DNA of 64,000 nucleotides from Novosphingobium sp. FKTRR1 (lineage in GTDB: Bacteria; Pseudomonadota; Alphaproteobacteria; Sphingomonadales; Sphingomonadaceae). Both the position numbers and the translations under genes were made by a program. Positions 27,179 through 36,654 of this stretch are shown piece after piece (position 1 is the stretch's first letter; each line of letters opens with the position of its first letter). The stretch is from contig NZ_JAIZDA010000001.1 in assembly GCF_020404405.1 (NCBI RefSeq), positions 1 through 64,000 of the forward strand. Direction: 5' to 3'. The notes under the pieces were generated by a model. The model was not told the DNA's origin. It saw nothing but the letters and a program-made list of their open reading frames with translations, and ran no database searches.

Positions 27179-28315
27179 CTAGCGATCAAGGTGGCGCACG
27201 GTCGACAGGCGGTAGATCATGACATGCCGATAGGTCTGACCCGGATCGAGCCGGGCCGAGCCAAACGCCGGTTGGTTGGGCGTGTCGGGAAATTTCTGAG
27301 GCTCCAGCGCGATGCCGTCACCCATGCGATAGAGCGTGCCTCGCTTGCCGATGTTACGTCCGTCAGAGGCATTGGCGGTGTAGAGTTGCAGGCCGGGTTC
27401 GGTGGTCAGCACCTCAAGCCTGCGACCCGATGCCGGATCTTCGAGCACGGCAGCCAGTTGCGGCTGCGCGGTCAGCCCTTTGTCGAGCACGAAATTGTGG
27501 TCGTAGCCGCGTCCGATGACGATCTGCGCCTCGGTCCCGTCGCGCAGACCATCGGACAGGATCCGGCCCGCGCGGAAATCGAACACGGTGCCTGCAACTC
27601 GGCGCAACTCGCCAGTCGGGATCAAGTCGGCGTCGACCGGGGTGAAGGCGGCGGCGGGGATCGTCAGCCGGTGGCGCATCGCACCCTGCGGCGCGCCGTC
27701 GCCCGCGCGATCCAGCCCCGCAAGATTGAACAGGGCGTGGTTGGTCATCGCGATGACGGTAGGCCGCGAGGTCGTGGCGGTCATGGTGATCGAAAGGTTG
27801 TTGTCCGCATCCAGCGCATAGCGAACCGAGGCGCGGACTTCTCCGGGAAACCCGCCCTCGCCATCCGGACTGAGGTGGGTCAGCGTGACCGATGCTTCGG
27901 TATCCTCGCCGATCTCTGCGCCGATATGCGCAATGTCCCAGATCGCCTGATCGAAGGCGCGCGGCCCTCCGTGGAGCGTGTTCGGACCGTTGTTTTGCTC
28001 CAGTTGGTAGCTTGTGCCGTCGAGCGTGAAGTGTCCGCCTGCTATGCGATTGGCATAACGGCCGATGGTGCTGCCGAAAAACGCGCGCGTCCGCTCGTAA
28101 CCTGCAACATCGTCATGACCCAGCACGACGTCGGCCAGTCGCCCGTGCGCATCGGGTGCGATCAGCGCCTGCAATGTCGCACCGTAGCTCAGTATCCGGG
28201 CAGAAACGCCGTTGGCATTGGCGAGCACCACGGCATCGACCGCAGTGCCATCGGCCAGTACCCCGGCCGCTTCGCGACGCGCGCTCGTTTTGCGATGGGT
28301 GACCGGTCCGGTCAT
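27179..28315 (-). CDS. galM: Aldose 1-epimerase (galactose mutarotase)
   Basis: 378 residues of the GalM beta-sandwich fold. FGSTIGRYANRIAGGHF, NNGPNTLHGG, the catalytic His in MTNHALFNL and the catalytic Glu in ALEPQKFPDTPN are all in place. It interconverts alpha and beta anomers. It lies 21 nt after the LacI regulator gene on the same strand, beside xylB/xylA, so in this locus it probably mutarotates D-xylose (and possibly galactose). No signal peptide is evident, so it acts in the cytoplasm. Confidence 0.93.
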   Translation of the reverse strand: MTGPVTHRKTSARREAAGVLADGTAVDAVVLANANGVSARILSYGATLQALIAPDAHGRLADVVLGHDDVAGYERTRAFFGSTIGRYANRIAGGHFTLDGTSYQLEQNNGPNTLHGGPRAFDQAIWDIAHIGAEIGEDTEASVTLTHLSPDGEGGFPGEVRASVRYALDADNNLSITMTATTSRPTVIAMTNHALFNLAGLDRAGDGAPQGAMRHRLTIPAAAFTPVDADLIPTGELRRVAGTVFDFRAGRILSDGLRDGTEAQIVIGRGYDHNFVLDKGLTAQPQLAAVLEDPASGRRLEVLTTEPGLQLYTANASDGRNIGKRGTLYRMGDGIALEPQKFPDTPNQPAFGSARLDPGQTYRHVMIYRLSTVRHLDR

Positions 28316-28336
28316 GCGTTTGAGCCGTTCATCGTT

Positions 28337-29419
28337 TCAAGTCCCAAGTCCATGATTTTGCGCGCACGGCGGCGCACAAGCATCCGACGCGCGGGGCAGC
28401 ATCTTGAATGCCAGCTGGATATGCCGGGCAACGAAGGCAGGCGGGCCAGCGCGACCGCGAACGGCTTCGGCAAGAAGCGCTGTCGCTCGCCTCGCCATCT
28501 CAGCCACGGGCTGGTCGATGGTAGTGATCTCGGGCCAGATCGTGGTCGCCATCGCGCTGTTGTCGAAGCCACAGACCGACAGGTCTCGCGGCACTTCGAG
28601 CCGGTGACGGTGGGCGACCGCGACTGCTGCCGCCGCCATGTCATCGTTACTGGCGAAGATCGCGGTTGGCGGCTCGGGCAGCGCCAGCAGCGCTTCGGCC
28701 GCGACAAGCCCCGAACGATAGGTGAAGTCCCCTTCCCTCACCAGTCGATCGTCCGGTGTCAGACCGGCCTCGGACAAGGCGCGGGCGTAACCGGCAAAGC
28801 GCAGGGCGCTGGCGGTCTGGTTGGTGGCCCCGGCGACGAACCCGATGCGGCGGTGGCCCAGCCCGATGAGGCGACCGGTCATCGCATGGGCCGCAGCTTC
28901 GTCGTCGATGGTCACCGCGTAAGCGAATTCCGCCGGGCGGCCCGTGGCGATCTGCGCGATCGGAAGGCCTGCCAAATGCAAGGCCTTCAGCAGGACTTCG
29001 TCATCGCACAGTGGCGGCGGCAGCAGCACCGCATCGACGCGATGGTCGATCAGCCGCCGGACCAGTTCTGCCGGGTCCGCCAGCAGATCGCAATCCTCGA
29101 CGATCAGTTGCACATCGAGCTTGCTGGCCTGTGCCAGACTGCCCATCAGGAATTCGCTGAGATAAGCGGCGCTGGGATTGGCGTGAAGCAGCGCGATGCG
29201 GCATTGCTGCCCCCCGGCCAGACTGCGCGCCGCAGGATTGGGCACATAGCCAAGCGCGACGATGGCCGCCTCCACCTTTTCGCGGGTGGCTGGCATCACG
29301 TTCGGCTCGGAATTGATCACGCGCGACACCGTCATCGGCGAGACACCGGCACAACGGGCAACATCCGCGACAGTCGGGCCGCGTTTGCCGGAACGGGGTT
29401 TGCGTGGCGTCGTGGTCAT
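28337..29419 (-). CDS. LacI family regulator of the xylose locus
   Basis: 360 residues. The N-terminal helix-turn-helix and hinge VADVARCAGVSPMTVSRVIN then ALGYVPNPAARSLAGG are classic LacI/GalR, followed by a periplasmic-binding-like sensor domain. It is divergent from xylB and has a palindromic operator in the 142-bp shared promoter, so it most likely represses xylBA (and perhaps itself with galM) until D-xylose or a derivative binds. The effector is inferred. Confidence 0.92.
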   Translation of the reverse strand: MTTTPRKPRSGKRGPTVADVARCAGVSPMTVSRVINSEPNVMPATREKVEAAIVALGYVPNPAARSLAGGQQCRIALLHANPSAAYLSEFLMGSLAQASKLDVQLIVEDCDLLADPAELVRRLIDHRVDAVLLPPPLCDDEVLLKALHLAGLPIAQIATGRPAEFAYAVTIDDEAAAHAMTGRLIGLGHRRIGFVAGATNQTASALRFAGYARALSEAGLTPDDRLVREGDFTYRSGLVAAEALLALPEPPTAIFASNDDMAAAAVAVAHRHRLEVPRDLSVCGFDNSAMATTIWPEITTIDQPVAEMARRATALLAEAVRGRAGPPAFVARHIQLAFKMLPRASDACAPPCAQNHGLGT

Positions 29420-29474
29420 CGCGTCCTTCGCCTAGTGACCGTAAGGGGCGGGCACAAGTACGCCATCGCCTGAC

Positions 29475-29488
29475 ACCCTTCGAAGGGT
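29475..29488. promoter_or_regulatory. Perfect 14-bp palindrome in lacI-xylB promoter region
   Basis: ACCCTTCGAAGGGT is a perfect 14-bp palindrome in the shared promoter between the LacI gene and xylB. It does not match the LacI-type core of the nearby site. It may be a second regulator site or a small hairpin in the leader. Confidence 0.35.
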
Positions 29489-29511
29489 TGATAGCCTCTT
29501 GCCAGCCCGAC

Positions 29512-29528
29512 AATGGTAGCGCTAACTT
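29512..29528. promoter_or_regulatory. Candidate LacI-family operator
   Basis: AATGGTAGCGCTAACTT contains the TAGCGCTA core (29517-29524) with near-symmetric flanks, the usual LacI/GalR-family operator shape with a central CG. It sits 34 bp before the xylB GTG and about 93 bp before the divergent regulator gene, the right place for repression of xylBA. Confidence 0.65.
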
Positions 29529-29561
29529 GGCGGCAACGACCGTCATTGGGAGAGCGGCACG

Positions 29562-31007
29562 GTGTTTCTGGGAATCGATGTCGGCACGTCCGGCGTAAAG
29601 GCGGTGATCGCCGCACCGTCGGGCACGGTCCTCGCTCAGGCAACGGCGCCATTATCGGTCGCGCGCGCAGAAAGCCTGTGGTCCGAACAAGACCCTGACG
29701 ACTGGTGGAGGGCCACCGAAGCGGCGGTGCTCGCGCTCGATCCGGTTTTGCGCTCGGGCGTCGCGGGCATCGGGCTTGCGGGGCAGATGCACGGCGCCAC
29801 CTTGCTGGGCGCCGACGACCGACCCCTGCGGCCTGCGATCTTGTGGAACGATGGCCGCAGCTTTGCCGAATGCGCCGAACTGGAACGTGCCGAGCCGCGC
29901 ACCCGCACCATGACCGGCAACATCGCCATGCCCGGCTTCACCGCGCCCAAGCTGCTGTGGGTACGCAAGCATGAGCCAGCGGTCTTCGCGCAAGTGCGCA
30001 GCGTGTTGCTGCCAAAGGACTTCGTCCGCCTCGTCCTGACGGGCGACAAGGCCTCTGACATGGCCGACAGTGCGGGCACGCTCTGGCTCGATGTGGCGCA
30101 ACGGCGCTGGAGCGAAGTGATGCTGGCCGCCTGCGGCCTTTCCGAAAGTCATATGCCCCGGCTGTACGAAGGAACGCAGGCGACCGGCACCTTGCGGACC
30201 GAAATCGCCGCACGCTGGGGCATGGCCGGTGTGCCGGTCGCGGCAGGCGGTGGCGACAACGCGGCAGGCGCGGTCGGTGTCGGCGTGGTCGGCGATGGCG
30301 ACGCCCTGCTGTCGCTGGGCACATCGGGTGTGACGTTCGTCGCAACGCGCGAATTTCGTCCCAACCCGGCACGTGCAGTGCATGCCTTCTGCCACGCGCT
30401 GCCCGGCATGTGGCACCAGATGAGCGTCCATCTCTCGGCCGCATCGTGCGTCGACTGGGCGGCGCGGTTGATCGGCTGCGATGTTCCCGGCCTTTTCGCG
30501 CTGGCCGGGCAGGCCGGGCCTGCCAGCGGGCCGGAACTGTTCATGCCATACCTTTCGGGCGAGCGTACGCCGCACAACGATCCGCAGGTGCGCGGCGCGT
30601 TCGTGTGCCTCGACAACGACACCACTCCCGCCCGGCTTGCTGCCGCCGTGCTCGAAGGCGTCGCCTTTGCCCATGCCGACGGACTTGCCGCACTGCGCGA
30701 AGCGGGCACCGCCTTGACCGCGCTGAAAGTCATCGGCGGAGGCGCGCGTTCAGCCCATTGGGGGCAAATCATCGCCGCATCGCTCGGGGTGCCGCTGGTC
30801 TATCTCGAAGGCGGTGAAGTCGGCCCCGCGCTTGGCGCTGCACGGCTTGCCCAGATCGCGGTGACCGGCGCCAGCATCGCCGATGCCTGCCCCAGCCCGC
30901 CAGTCCGCCATGTCATCGAGCCCGACGCCAGCCTTGCCGAAGCGCTCGCACCCAAGCTCGCCTGCTTCCGCGCCGCTTTCCCGCTCATCGCCCAGATCAA
31001 GGAGTAA
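29562..31007 (+). CDS. xylB: Xylulokinase
   Basis: 481-residue FGGY carbohydrate kinase that phosphorylates D-xylulose. The phosphate-1 motif GIDVGTSGVKAV is at the N-terminus, GQMHGATLLGADD and ILWNDGRS are xylulokinase blocks, and the C-terminal ATP-site block KVIGGGARSAHWGQI is typical. Translation starts at GTG 29562 with GGGAGAG upstream. xylA begins 6 nt after its stop, so the two form an operon under the LacI-type operator. Confidence 0.95.
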   Translation: MFLGIDVGTSGVKAVIAAPSGTVLAQATAPLSVARAESLWSEQDPDDWWRATEAAVLALDPVLRSGVAGIGLAGQMHGATLLGADDRPLRPAILWNDGRSFAECAELERAEPRTRTMTGNIAMPGFTAPKLLWVRKHEPAVFAQVRSVLLPKDFVRLVLTGDKASDMADSAGTLWLDVAQRRWSEVMLAACGLSESHMPRLYEGTQATGTLRTEIAARWGMAGVPVAAGGGDNAAGAVGVGVVGDGDALLSLGTSGVTFVATREFRPNPARAVHAFCHALPGMWHQMSVHLSAASCVDWAARLIGCDVPGLFALAGQAGPASGPELFMPYLSGERTPHNDPQVRGAFVCLDNDTTPARLAAAVLEGVAFAHADGLAALREAGTALTALKVIGGGARSAHWGQIIAASLGVPLVYLEGGEVGPALGAARLAQIAVTGASIADACPSPPVRHVIEPDASLAEALAPKLACFRAAFPLIAQIKE

Positions 31008-31013
31008 CCCACC

Positions 31014-32327
31014 ATGTCCGCCGACTATTTCGCGCCGTTCGATACCGTCCGCTATGAAGGCCCCGACAGTGCCAGCGATCTCGCCTATCGCTGGTACGAC
31101 AAGGATCGTTTGGTCCTTGGCAAACGCATGGAGGATCACCTGCGCCTGGCGGTGTGCTTCTGGCACACATTCTGCTGGCCGGGCAGCGATGTGTTCGGCG
31201 CGGGCACGTTCACCCGGCCATGGCACGCCGGAGCCAACGATGCCGCCGCCGCCCATGCCAAGCGTGAGGCCGCACTGGCCTTCGTCGAAAAGCTCGACGT
31301 GCCGTTCTATTGTTTCCACGACGTCGACGTGATGGCCGATGCCACCGATCTCGCCACGTTCCGCCGCAGCTTTGCCGAAGCGGTCGATCATCTTGAGGCG
31401 TTGCAGGCGCAGCATGGCCGCAAGCTGTTGTGGGGTACGGCCAACCTGTTCGGCCATCCGCGCTATATGGCGGGCGCTGCGACCAATCCCGATCCCGAAG
31501 TCTTTGCCTGGGCCGCCAGTCAGGTGCGCGATGCGCTGGAGGCCACCCACCGCCTGGGCGGGGCCAACTATGTGCTGTGGGGCGGCCGCGAAGGGTATGA
31601 CACGATCCTCAACACCGAGATCGCCATCGAGCAGGAAAACTTCGGGCGATTCCTGAACCTTGTCGTCGAACACAAGCACAAGATCGGCTTTGCCGGCACG
31701 ATCCTGATCGAGCCCAAACCGCACGAGCCGACCAAGCACCAATACGATTTCGACACCCAGACGGTCTATGGCTTCCTCAAGCGCTTCGGCCTTGAGAACG
31801 AAGTGTGCGTCAATATCGAGGCCAACCACGCGACGCTGGGCGGCCACACTTTCGAGCACGAAATTGCGATGGCGCGGGCGCTGGGCATCTTCGGCTCGAT
31901 CGACGCCAACCGTGGCGACCACCAGAACGGGTGGGATACCGACCAGTTCCCGAACTCGGTCGAGGAATTGACCCTGGCCATGCTGGAAATCATCCGCGCC
32001 GGAGGCTTCACCACCGGCGGCTTCAATTTCGACGCCAAAGTCCGCCGCCAAAGCATCGATGCGGCCGACCTGTTCCACGGCCACATCGGCGGGATCGACA
32101 CCATCGCGCACGCGCTGCTCAAGGCCGAAGCGATCATCACTGATGGCAAAGTCGATGCCTTCCGCAAGGAGCGCTACGCGGGCTGGCAGGGGGAACTGGG
32201 GCAGGCCATCCACGCGCCCACTGCGACACTTGCGTCGATCGCCGATCTGGCGCTCACCTGCGACCTGGCCCCGAAACCCCGGTCAGGCCGTCAGGAATGG
32301 CTGGAAAACATGATCAACCGCTTCTGA
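31014..32327 (+). CDS. xylA: Xylose isomerase
   Basis: 437-residue TIM-barrel isomerase converting D-xylose to D-xylulose. Metal and substrate residues appear in [40 protein letters not shown] and [17 protein letters not shown]. The length is that of class II xylose isomerases. AAGGAG overlapping the xylB stop gives a ribosome-binding site. With xylB it sends xylose to xylulose-5-phosphate and so to the tkt product elsewhere in the window. Confidence 0.97.
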   Translation: MSADYFAPFDTVRYEGPDSASDLAYRWYDKDRLVLGKRMEDHLRLAVCFWHTFCWPGSDVFGAGTFTRPWHAGANDAAAAHAKREAALAFVEKLDVPFYCFHDVDVMADATDLATFRRSFAEAVDHLEALQAQHGRKLLWGTANLFGHPRYMAGAATNPDPEVFAWAASQVRDALEATHRLGGANYVLWGGREGYDTILNTEIAIEQENFGRFLNLVVEHKHKIGFAGTILIEPKPHEPTKHQYDFDTQTVYGFLKRFGLENEVCVNIEANHATLGGHTFEHEIAMARALGIFGSIDANRGDHQNGWDTDQFPNSVEELTLAMLEIIRAGGFTTGGFNFDAKVRRQSIDAADLFHGHIGGIDTIAHALLKAEAIITDGKVDAFRKERYAGWQGELGQAIHAPTATLASIADLALTCDLAPKPRSGRQEWLENMINRF

Positions 32328-32352
32328 GGCCAATGCTAAATGGCCGATGCCA

Positions 32353-32387
32353 AACGGCGGCGTTTCTGCTCGGGTGATGCCGCCGTT
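32353..32387 (+). terminator. Possible terminator hairpin after xylA
   Basis: A 9-bp stem AACGGCGGC / GCCGCCGTT (32353-32361 and 32379-32387) lies 25 nt after the xylA stop. The loop is 17 nt and no T-run follows, so it may only be a weak or Rho-assisted end. Confidence 0.35.
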
Positions 32388-32425
32388 GCGGCATGGCTAC
32401 TCCCGAGCAAGCCATCAGCAGTAAG

Positions 32426-32509
32426 TGGTGCCCCTGGCCAGACTCGAACTGGCACGGATCTCTCCAACCGATTTTGAGTCGGTCGCGTCTACCATTCCAC
32501 CACAGGGGC
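32426..32509 (-). tRNA. tRNA-Leu (anticodon CAA)
   Basis: An 84-nt class II tRNA on the minus strand: acceptor GCCCCTG/CAGGGGC, D-arm TGGTGGAATGGTAGAC, anticodon stem ACCGA/TCGGT with loop CTCAAAA (anticodon CAA), T-arm GTTCGAGTC and encoded CCA. Confidence 0.96.
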
Positions 32510-32589
32510 ACTGTGCCGGGCGAGGAGCGGCTTAGCCGCGTCGCCCGGCAGTGGCAATATGCGTTATGCTTGGTTTTGCGCCGATTTCG

Positions 32590-33429
32590 TCAGGCGTTGC
32601 GCAGCGCACCAGCAAGCAGCTTGTGCAGCTTGGAATGCAACTGGTCGTTGCCGGCCAGCAGCGTTTCGTCGCAGATCGGCAGCGAACGGCCCCGATAATC
32701 GGACACGAAACCGCCCGCTTCGCGCACCAGCAGGCATCCGGCGGCCGAATCCCACGCCTTCAGACCGCTTTCCCAATAGCCATCGAATCGCCCTGCGGCG
32801 ACCCATGCCAGATCGAGCGATGCGGCGCCGAAGCGCCGGATTCCGGCGATGCGCGGGCCCAGTTCGGCATAGATCCGCACCCATTCGGCCATGTCGCCGC
32901 GCCCCGAAAACGGGATGCCGGTGGCGATCAAGGCTTCGTCCATGTGCCGCCGCGCCGAAACCCGCAGGCGGCGGTCCTGCAACCAAGCCCCGCGCGACTT
33001 TTCCGCCCAGAAGCTTTCGTCGGTCACCGGCTGGTAGACGATCCCGGCGATGACATCGCCCCAGCCGCTGCCATCGGGGCCCTTGCCATCGAGCGCGGGC
33101 TCCTGCGCCGCGATCGAGATCGCGAAGTGCGGGATGCCGTGCAGGAAATTGCTGGTGCCATCGAGCGGGTCGATGATCCAGCGCGGCTTGCCCGGTTCGC
33201 CAGGAATCACGCCGCCTTCTTCCATCACGAAGCCCCAGTCGGGCCGCGCCAGACGCAGCTCGTCATAGATCGTGCGTTCGGCGTTCTGGTCGGCCTTCGA
33301 CACGAAGTCGGCAGGCCCCTTGCGGCTGACCTGAAGGTGTTCGACTTCGCCGAAGTCGCGACGCAGCCGCGTGCCAGCCTTGCGCGCAGCACGTTCCATG
33401 ACCCGGATCAGTCCGGAAATTGCAGCCAT
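32590..33429 (-). CDS. suhB: Inositol-1-monophosphatase family protein
   Basis: 279 residues of the lithium-sensitive phosphatase superfamily. Metal ligands are in MEEGG, IIDPLDGTSNF and LKAWDSAAG. The members closest in style (SuhB) hydrolyse inositol phosphates and also affect rRNA antitermination. It lies 36 nt after efp in the same direction, so the two are probably cotranscribed. Confidence 0.9.
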   Translation of the reverse strand: MAAISGLIRVMERAARKAGTRLRRDFGEVEHLQVSRKGPADFVSKADQNAERTIYDELRLARPDWGFVMEEGGVIPGEPGKPRWIIDPLDGTSNFLHGIPHFAISIAAQEPALDGKGPDGSGWGDVIAGIVYQPVTDESFWAEKSRGAWLQDRRLRVSARRHMDEALIATGIPFSGRGDMAEWVRIYAELGPRIAGIRRFGAASLDLAWVAAGRFDGYWESGLKAWDSAAGCLLVREAGGFVSDYRGRSLPICDETLLAGNDQLHSKLHKLLAGALRNA

Positions 33430-33465
33430 TCAAATTTCTCCGCGCATGCTGGACAACACGATGGG

Positions 33466-34029
33466 TCAGCCCACCTTGCTGACGTAAGTGCGCTCATAGA
33501 CGTCGACGATGATGCGCGTACCGCTGCCGATATGCGGCGGAACCATCACGCGCACCCCGTTGTCGAGGATCGCCGGCTTGTAGCTGGACGAGGCGGTCTG
33601 CCCCTTCACCACGGCGTCGGCTTCGACGATGGTGGCTTCGACCTGTTCGGGCAACTGCACCGAGATCGGGCGCTCGTCATACATTTCGAGCAGCACGGTC
33701 ATGCCGTCCTGAAGGAAAGCGGCGGCATCGCCAAGAAGATCGGACGGCAGCGTGATCTGGTCGTAGGTTTCGACGTCCATGAACACGAGGTCATCGCCTT
33801 CGGGGTACAGGAACTGGAAGTCCTTGGTGTCAAGCCGCACGCGCTCGACCGTATCGGCGCTGCGGAAGCGCACGTTGGTCTTGCGGCCGTCGATGAGGTT
33901 CTTCATCTCGACCTGCATGAACGCCCCGCCCTTGCCGGGCTGGGTGTGTTGGGTCTTGGCAACCTTCCAGATGCCTTTTTCGTATTCCAGGATATTGCCC
34001 GGACGGATGTCCACGCCGCTGATCTTCAT
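33466..34029 (-). CDS. efp: Elongation factor P
   Basis: 187 residues with the KOW-like N-terminal domain and two OB domains. The loop tip that reaches the peptidyl-transferase centre is PGKGGAF, with Lys33 as the modifiable residue. EF-P rescues ribosomes at polyproline stretches. The modification enzymes are not in the window. Confidence 0.96.
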   Translation of the reverse strand: MKISGVDIRPGNILEYEKGIWKVAKTQHTQPGKGGAFMQVEMKNLIDGRKTNVRFRSADTVERVRLDTKDFQFLYPEGDDLVFMDVETYDQITLPSDLLGDAAAFLQDGMTVLLEMYDERPISVQLPEQVEATIVEADAVVKGQTASSSYKPAILDNGVRVMVPPHIGSGTRIIVDVYERTYVSKVG

Positions 34030-34125
34030 GATGGAAAGAGCCCTGCCGTTGATCGGAGTTGGCGGGCCTTAGCCGCTGCGGCCGATTGCATCAAGCCACC
34101 CTGACGAAGTGATGTCCAGACCATC

Positions 34126-34587
34126 GTGACGAACTCGCGCCGACGTGGTAGCGCCCGCAGCGTGACCAAGACATCCGCCCTTGCCCGCCCGATCATGTTT
34201 GCCCTGCTGCTGACGGGGTTTGCTGCACTGCCAGCGCACCTTGCACTGGCCTCTCCGGGCGGCCAGTTGCGGGTGCTCGTGCAAGGTCCGTGGACGTGCG
34301 AGGTGCCCGGCGATGCTGCGCGACGGCCGGTTGCGGTGCCTGCGGAAAACTTCCGTATCGCCCCGGATTCAAGCTATTACGTCGGCGCGGCCTCAGGCAA
34401 CTACTTGCGGTTGGGCGACCGGCTGACGATGACGTCGGGGCCGTTTGTCGGCAATCGGTATCGCGTGAAGAGCGAGGCGACGCTGCGGCGGCTCGACGGC
34501 GATGGCCAGGAAACAGGAGTGCGCTGCGTGCGCGCCGGCGCTGCCGGCAGCAACGGCACCGACGCGCCCGAGACCGACGGCCTGTAA
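34126..34587 (+). CDS. Small secreted protein of unknown function
   Basis: Up to 153 residues. A hydrophobic segment (PIMFALLLTGFAALPAHLALA) looks like a signal peptide, with a 20-residue basic extension if the GTG at 34126 is used; starts at 34162 (GTG) or 34195 (ATG) would also work. The mature part is about 110 residues, with two Cys (WTCEVPG and GVRCVRAG) that could form one disulfide. The block YLRLGDRLTMTSGPFVGNRY is distinctive, but I cannot name a family. It is divergent from efp. Confidence 0.65.
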   Translation: MTNSRRRGSARSVTKTSALARPIMFALLLTGFAALPAHLALASPGGQLRVLVQGPWTCEVPGDAARRPVAVPAENFRIAPDSSYYVGAASGNYLRLGDRLTMTSGPFVGNRYRVKSEATLRRLDGDGQETGVRCVRAGAAGSNGTDAPETDGL

Positions 34588-34614
34588 GTTCCTCGGCGCT
34601 TGCAGCCGCAAAAA

Positions 34615-36570
34615 TTAGCCTTGCGCTGCCCTCACCATGCGGCGGTAGGCGAACGCGATGAAGCCGACAAACACCACGATGCCTACCGGAGTCGTCCATG
34701 CGGATTCGCTGGTGATCGCCAGAATGTCGGCATTGTTGGTCGCACCCACCGCGCCTGCGTAAGCGATGTTGAACAGGCCATCGCCGACGATCAGGCCGGT
34801 GGCGGTCAACACGCCCATCCGCTCGGCGAATTCGGCGCGGGGCTGGCGCGCGGCCCAGGTGTTGTAGACGTGGCCGGTGATCGCACCGATCACGACAACC
34901 GCCGTCACCGCCATCGGCAGGTACATGCCCATGCCCACCGCGAGCGGCGGCAGCGAGCCCTTGCCGGTCTTGCGCAGGATTTCGTCGATGACGATCACGA
35001 CCGCGCCGATGGCCGCGCCCAGCCCGATCAGCGACCAGTCAAGGTTGCCGCCCAGCACGCCTTGCGCAATGGCCGAGATCAGCGCGGCCTGCGGTGCGGC
35101 CAGCGCGTCCTTGCCGCCATTGGGCAGCAATCCCGGCGCGCCCTGAAAGCCGAACGTCGAGTTCAACAGGCTTAGGATCGGCGGGATCACCAGCGCGCCG
35201 AAGACCACGCCCAGGATCAGCGCGACCTGCTGGCGCCAGGGCGTTGCGCCGACCAGTTGCCCGGTCTTGAGATCCTGCAGGTTGTCGTTGGAAATCGTTG
35301 CGACGCCGAACACGATCGAGGTGACGAACAGCGCGAAGGCGACCAGCGCCTTGGTGTCGCTGCCACCGCCGCTGCGCCCGAACAAGGCGACGAGGATCAG
35401 TGAAATGCCCAGCACCGCCAGAATGCCGATACCCGAAACCGGGCTGTTAGAAGCACCGATAAGCCCGGCCATGTAGCCACAGACCGAAGCGATGATCACG
35501 CCCGCGATCAGCACATAGAGCACGGCAATGCCGATCCCCGTCGCGCTGACCGGACCGCCGGTGGCAAACCCGCTGAGCAGGATCGCGATAGGCACCATCA
35601 GCAACGCGATGGTACCGCCCACGATGCCGATCGGCAGGTCGCGCTCGGTAAGGTCGAGCGAACCCATGCCGCCGCCCTTGCGGGTGCGGTCGGCAGCGAT
35701 GGCAGCGGCGATCCCGCGCACGATCGGACCGATCACCTTGAGCAGGGTCCACACGGCGGCAAGGCTGATCGTGCCGACGCCGATGAAGCGGATCTTGTGG
35801 ACGAACACGTCACCGATGAAGTCTGCAAGGTCGGTGCCCGCAGGCGCGCCCGTAGCCGTATAAAGCGGCAGCAGCGCGCCAAAGCTGATCACGATGCCGA
35901 CCAGCATCGACAGCCCCACGGCCAGCCCGACAAGGTGGCCGACACCCAGCAGCGCCAGCGACAGGCCTGCGGACAGCGATGTGCCGCCTGCGCCGACCGG
36001 GATGATCGTCTTAGCGCCTTCGGCCACCAGCTTGAGCTTGCCCAGCAAAGGGTAGACCACCGACAGCACGCTGCCCAGCACCACGGCGGCAAGGCCACGG
36101 CGGTTTTCCTCGGCCCCGCCCTCGCCCGCGCCGACCTTCAGCACTTCGGCAGCGGCAACGCCTTCGGGATAGGGCAAGTCCGATCCGCTGACCAGCGCAC
36201 GGCGCAGCGGCACCGAATACATCACGCCGAGAATGCCGCCGATGGCGATGACCGACACCGATTGCCAATAGGGAAAACCGCTCCACCAGCCGACCATGAT
36301 CAGGCCGGGCAGCACGAACACGATCGCCGACAGCGTTCCCGCCGCGCTGGCGATGGTCTGGACGATGTTGTTTTCCTTGATCGTCGCGCCGGGCAACAAG
36401 CGCAGCACCGCCATCGAGATCACCGCCGCCGGGATCGAGGTGGCAAAGGTCAACCCGATGCGCAGGCCCAGATAGACATTGGCCGCGGTGAACACCACCG
36501 TCAGCAGCGCGCCGAGCACCACGCTGCGCAGCGTCAGTTCGCGCGATGCCAATTCCTTGCCGGTCGTCAT
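34615..36570 (-). CDS. OPT family oligopeptide transporter
   Basis: 651 residues with about 14-16 hydrophobic segments. RELTLRSVVLGALLTVVFTA and NVYLGLRIGLTFATSIPAAV at the N-terminus and NNIVQTIASAAGTLSAIVFVLPGLIMVG follow the OPT family pattern. OPT proteins import oligopeptides or metal-chelate compounds with protons. It ends just after the small secreted protein gene (convergent). It is a single gene with no obvious operon partner. Confidence 0.9.
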   Translation of the reverse strand: MTTGKELASRELTLRSVVLGALLTVVFTAANVYLGLRIGLTFATSIPAAVISMAVLRLLPGATIKENNIVQTIASAAGTLSAIVFVLPGLIMVGWWSGFPYWQSVSVIAIGGILGVMYSVPLRRALVSGSDLPYPEGVAAAEVLKVGAGEGGAEENRRGLAAVVLGSVLSVVYPLLGKLKLVAEGAKTIIPVGAGGTSLSAGLSLALLGVGHLVGLAVGLSMLVGIVISFGALLPLYTATGAPAGTDLADFIGDVFVHKIRFIGVGTISLAAVWTLLKVIGPIVRGIAAAIAADRTRKGGGMGSLDLTERDLPIGIVGGTIALLMVPIAILLSGFATGGPVSATGIGIAVLYVLIAGVIIASVCGYMAGLIGASNSPVSGIGILAVLGISLILVALFGRSGGGSDTKALVAFALFVTSIVFGVATISNDNLQDLKTGQLVGATPWRQQVALILGVVFGALVIPPILSLLNSTFGFQGAPGLLPNGGKDALAAPQAALISAIAQGVLGGNLDWSLIGLGAAIGAVVIVIDEILRKTGKGSLPPLAVGMGMYLPMAVTAVVVIGAITGHVYNTWAARQPRAEFAERMGVLTATGLIVGDGLFNIAYAGAVGATNNADILAITSESAWTTPVGIVVFVGFIAFAYRRMVRAAQG

Positions 36571-36654
36571 CTCTGTCGTATCCTTTTGCCGCCGAACGCC
36601 GCGGTCATCACGCTTTCTGCCATGCCGGGCGGATCAGTGAAACCCCGTAGCGGC

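Noticed and set aside
27191..29473. A 760-codon plus-strand frame across galM and the LacI gene
   Set aside because: It spans two well-supported minus-strand genes and has shadow-frame composition.
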